From Pyrobaculum sp. (GTDB taxonomy: Archaea; Thermoproteota; Thermoprotei; Thermoproteales; Thermoproteaceae), in assembly GCA_020833205.1 (NCBI GenBank), contig JAJHQT010000013.1:1-14980 (forward strand): a stretch of 14,980 nucleotides of DNA, written 5' to 3'. Under the pieces are notes generated by a model, which worked only from the letters and a program-made list of their open reading frames with translations, had not been told where the DNA came from and did no database searches. Shown in pieces: positions 13,582-14,980 of this stretch; the first letter of the stretch is position 1; the number at the start of each line of letters is the position of its first letter. The position numbers and the translations under genes were made by a program.

Positions 13582-13874
13582 ACCTCTACGCCCAGTCTCT
13601 TCTTCGCGCACTTGGCCACCTCCTCGCTGGTTAGCTCTAGGATCCATCTGCCGCGCGGCGTAATTGCCACAACGCCGCCTCTTACCTCCACCTCGCCCTC
13701 AAGGAGCTTAGGCCACGCCCTCCAGTCGTATCTAACCCCAAGCGCCTCCACAGCCTCTCTGACCATCCGGTCTATCTCGCCGACCTCGGCGGGGCCTCGC
13801 GCCAGCCTCTTAAGCACCAGCAGTCTGACGTGCTCCCCCACCGGCGTGTAGCGAATCTGCCGGCACATGTTCAT
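13578..13874 (-). CDS. Small winged-helix-like protein, second gene of the TFB operon
   Basis: 98 residues from ATG 13874, whose ATGA overlaps the TFB stop. Helices at about 13-26 (GEHVRLLVLKRLAR) and 29-45 (AEVGEIDRMVREAVEAL) are followed by a short helix WRAWPKLLEG and a hairpin EVRGGVVAITPRGRWILE at about 63-80. That is a typical helix-helix-helix-wing succession in which the ITPRGRWILE strand resembles the wing of MarR-like or PadR-like proteins. A C-terminal helix with one cysteine follows. A transcription factor role is likely but inferred; the exact family is not recognised. Coupled translation with the TFB suggests that the two proteins act together. Confidence 0.7.
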   Translation of the reverse strand: MNMCRQIRYTPVGEHVRLLVLKRLARGPAEVGEIDRMVREAVEALGVRYDWRAWPKLLEGEVEVRGGVVAITPRGRWILELTSEEVAKCAKKRLGVEV

Positions 13875-14680
13875 ACCCTAAGCCTCTTGGCGGCGTTCCT
13901 TATGCTGGCTGTAGTTGCGCCAGCCGCCTCAGCCAGCGCCTTCAAGAGGCCCAGCTTCTTAAACGACGCCAGCCACAACGCCGCCGCCGCAGAAACCCAC
14001 GGGTTTTTACCAGCCAAAACCCTCCTATTCCTCTCCAGAAGCTCCACCGCGGTCTTGACTACAGGCGCCGGCAGATTGACTCTAGCCGCCAGAGTCTTCA
14101 CGTAGTCCTCGATACTCGGCCTTCTGCTTTGTCTCATAGCCTCCTTGAGCCTCCAAGCCGCCTTCCTAACCCGACGCTCACTCGCCTTGTTACATTTGAG
14201 GAAGTCCTCCAGCGGCCTCGGCGCGCCGGCCGCCTTAGCGGCGGTCCACAACAAAGCCGCCGCGGCGGCTTCAGGCTGGAGGCTCCCCACCACGTCGAAG
14301 TACTTCTTTAACAACGCCTCGGCTTCCTCCATTACGTGTTGCGGCAGTCCTGCGCACTCCCTAATGCGCTTCAGCTCCGCCCCGATTTCAACCAGCCTCC
14401 TCTCGTAACCATGCAGGGTCTCTCTGTGGAACTTCGCCAGCATGCGCCACTGTACGCCGTGCTCCGCTTTTACCGCCATGTCCGTCTTGACGACAAGCTT
14501 CAACGGCGCAGTCCTAACCCGCCTCTTCTCCCTCTCGTCGAAGACGCGCCACTCCGGCCCCGTGTCTACTGCTGATTCAGCCACCACTAGGCCGCACTGT
14601 GCGCACACCACCTCTCCCGGTCGGTTATCAACGGGCCACCGCAGGCCGGACACCCGCCGACGCCTCCACCCGACCCACAC
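13871..14680 (-). CDS. Divergent transcription factor B (TFB/TFIIB-like) with damaged zinc ribbon
   Basis: 269 residues. TFB bridges TBP-promoter complexes and RNA polymerase in archaea. Clear TFB features: GEVVCAQCGLVV (22-33) is the second zinc-ribbon knuckle, and VDTGPEWRVFDEREKRRVRTAPL (38-60) the B-reader. Cyclin fold 1 is at about 88-175 (PQHVMEEAEALLKKY, PEAAAAALLWTAAKAAGAPRPLEDF). Cyclin fold 2 is at about 187-269 and ends LAEAAGATTASIRNAAKRL, the usual TFB recognition-helix position. The first knuckle is missing in this frame (residues 1-21 are Trp/Arg-rich). The neighbouring frame from GTG 14682 reads CPACGGPLI at exactly the expected place, so a net loss of one base (or 3n+1) is likely. 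The starts GTG 14680 and GTG 14682 share a strong GGAGGT right upstream. At 269 residues it is shorter than the usual 300 or so. Confidence 0.85.
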   Translation of the reverse strand: MWVGWRRRRVSGLRWPVDNRPGEVVCAQCGLVVAESAVDTGPEWRVFDEREKRRVRTAPLKLVVKTDMAVKAEHGVQWRMLAKFHRETLHGYERRLVEIGAELKRIRECAGLPQHVMEEAEALLKKYFDVVGSLQPEAAAAALLWTAAKAAGAPRPLEDFLKCNKASERRVRKAAWRLKEAMRQSRRPSIEDYVKTLAARVNLPAPVVKTAVELLERNRRVLAGKNPWVSAAAALWLASFKKLGLLKALAEAAGATTASIRNAAKRLRV

Positions 14681-14686
14681 ACCTCC
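14681..14686 (-). promoter_or_regulatory. Shine-Dalgarno-like GGAGGT at the TFB start
   Basis: The minus strand reads GGAGGT, immediately before the overlapping GTG codons at 14682 and 14680. This is closer than the usual 5-9 base spacing. It is the only strong such site at an operon head in the window. No convincing TATA box is seen upstream: CCATAAAG at 14688-14695 is too near. Confidence 0.35.
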
Positions 14687-14691
14687 TCTTT

Positions 14692-14980
14692 ATGGACAGG
14701 CTGATAGAGGCGGTAGCAGAGTACCTGTGCCGCCACAGAAGCGTGGGGCTTCTCCGCCTCACGCTCGACCTTACGCGGCGTAGGCCGGAACTATTTGCCG
14801 AGATAGGCGCGGTGGAGGTGGTGAGAGGCGCGGCGGCGAAGAGGCGGTATCGCTACGCGAGAGGGGGCTGGTCCAGGCGAGGCGGGGGCCGTCAACTGGA
14901 CAGGTCTGTTGACAAACCACAAAGCCTAACTGCGAAGAATGGCGTTCTCTTCCGCCTTTTCTTCTTCTTTTGCTTTTACG
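14692..14980 (+). CDS. Partial reading frame diverging from the TFB operon, runs off the window
   Basis: An open frame of at least 96 codons from ATG 14692 reaches the window edge. The first 60 or so residues look like a real small domain: helix MDRLIEAVAEYLCRHRSV, helix LLRLTLDLTRRRPELFAEI, then GAVEVVRGAAAKRRYRYAR, which could be a winged-helix core with a basic wing. After that the frame becomes Gly/Arg-rich and then Phe-rich (LFRLFFFFC) over a T-rich tract at 14953-14977, which is more like a 3' untranslated or terminator region. The true stop may therefore be elsewhere, or the sequence may carry a frameshift. There is no clear TATA box 26 bases upstream. It starts only 9 bases from the divergent TFB gene. 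Whether it is a gene is uncertain. Confidence 0.42.
   Translation, partial: MDRLIEAVAEYLCRHRSVGLLRLTLDLTRRRPELFAEIGAVEVVRGAAAKRRYRYARGGWSRRGGGRQLDRSVDKPQSLTAKNGVLFRLFFFFCFY

Noticed and set aside
14900..14980. Possible CRISPR or attachment-site repeat near the window end
   Set aside because: No repeated unit is visible in the 80 bases; only a T-rich, terminator-like tract is present.

Overview
The window reads as chromosome of a hyperthermophilic crenarchaeon of the order Thermoproteales, most likely Pyrobaculum or a close relative. The reasons are the family content (archaeal-type UMP kinase, archaeal YchF GTPase, a TFB-type transcription factor), frequent GTG starts, A/T-rich TATA-like boxes centred 23-26 bases before start codons (leaderless transcripts), ATGA stop/start overlaps and a C/D box sRNA gene. 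The genus is inferred from style; no search was run.

Layout. 1-3186 (minus): the 3'-truncated gene of a protein with eight CBS motifs, preceded by a gene for an unrecognised membrane protein. 3216-4421 (plus): YchF-type GTPase, sharing a very tight divergent promoter region with the membrane protein gene. 4414-5322 (minus): HIT-family hydrolase followed by a small HTH protein. 5323-5440: an intergenic stretch with structured RNA potential. 5441-6596 (minus): an unrecognised gene overlapping pyrH. 6636-6719 (plus): promoter plus a C/D box sRNA that ends on the serS stop codon. 6717-8856 (minus): serS and two small unrecognised genes, each with its own TATA box. 8908-12256 (minus): adenosylcobalamin-dependent ribonucleotide reductase, preceded by a thioredoxin-fold protein that may serve it.

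12290-14980 looks accessory. A decayed, frameshifted piece of a TFB gene lies at 12300-12400. Next to it is a compact minus-strand operon of five genes: a divergent TFB paralogue, two small winged-helix-like proteins, a cysteine-rich protein and a fifth unrecognised protein. The first three junctions are ATGA overlaps. The TFB gene appears to have lost the first cysteine pair of its zinc ribbon through a frameshift: the missing CPxCGG knuckle is still readable in the neighbouring frame. A partial plus-strand reading frame diverges from the operon and runs off the window.

The core genes are housekeeping: translation and tRNA charging (serS, YchF, the sRNA), pyrimidine nucleotides (pyrH) and deoxynucleotide supply (nrdJ). 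The TFB-led operon with its nearby TFB remnant is the best candidate for something undescribed: a mobile or lineage-specific regulatory cassette carrying its own basal transcription factor.
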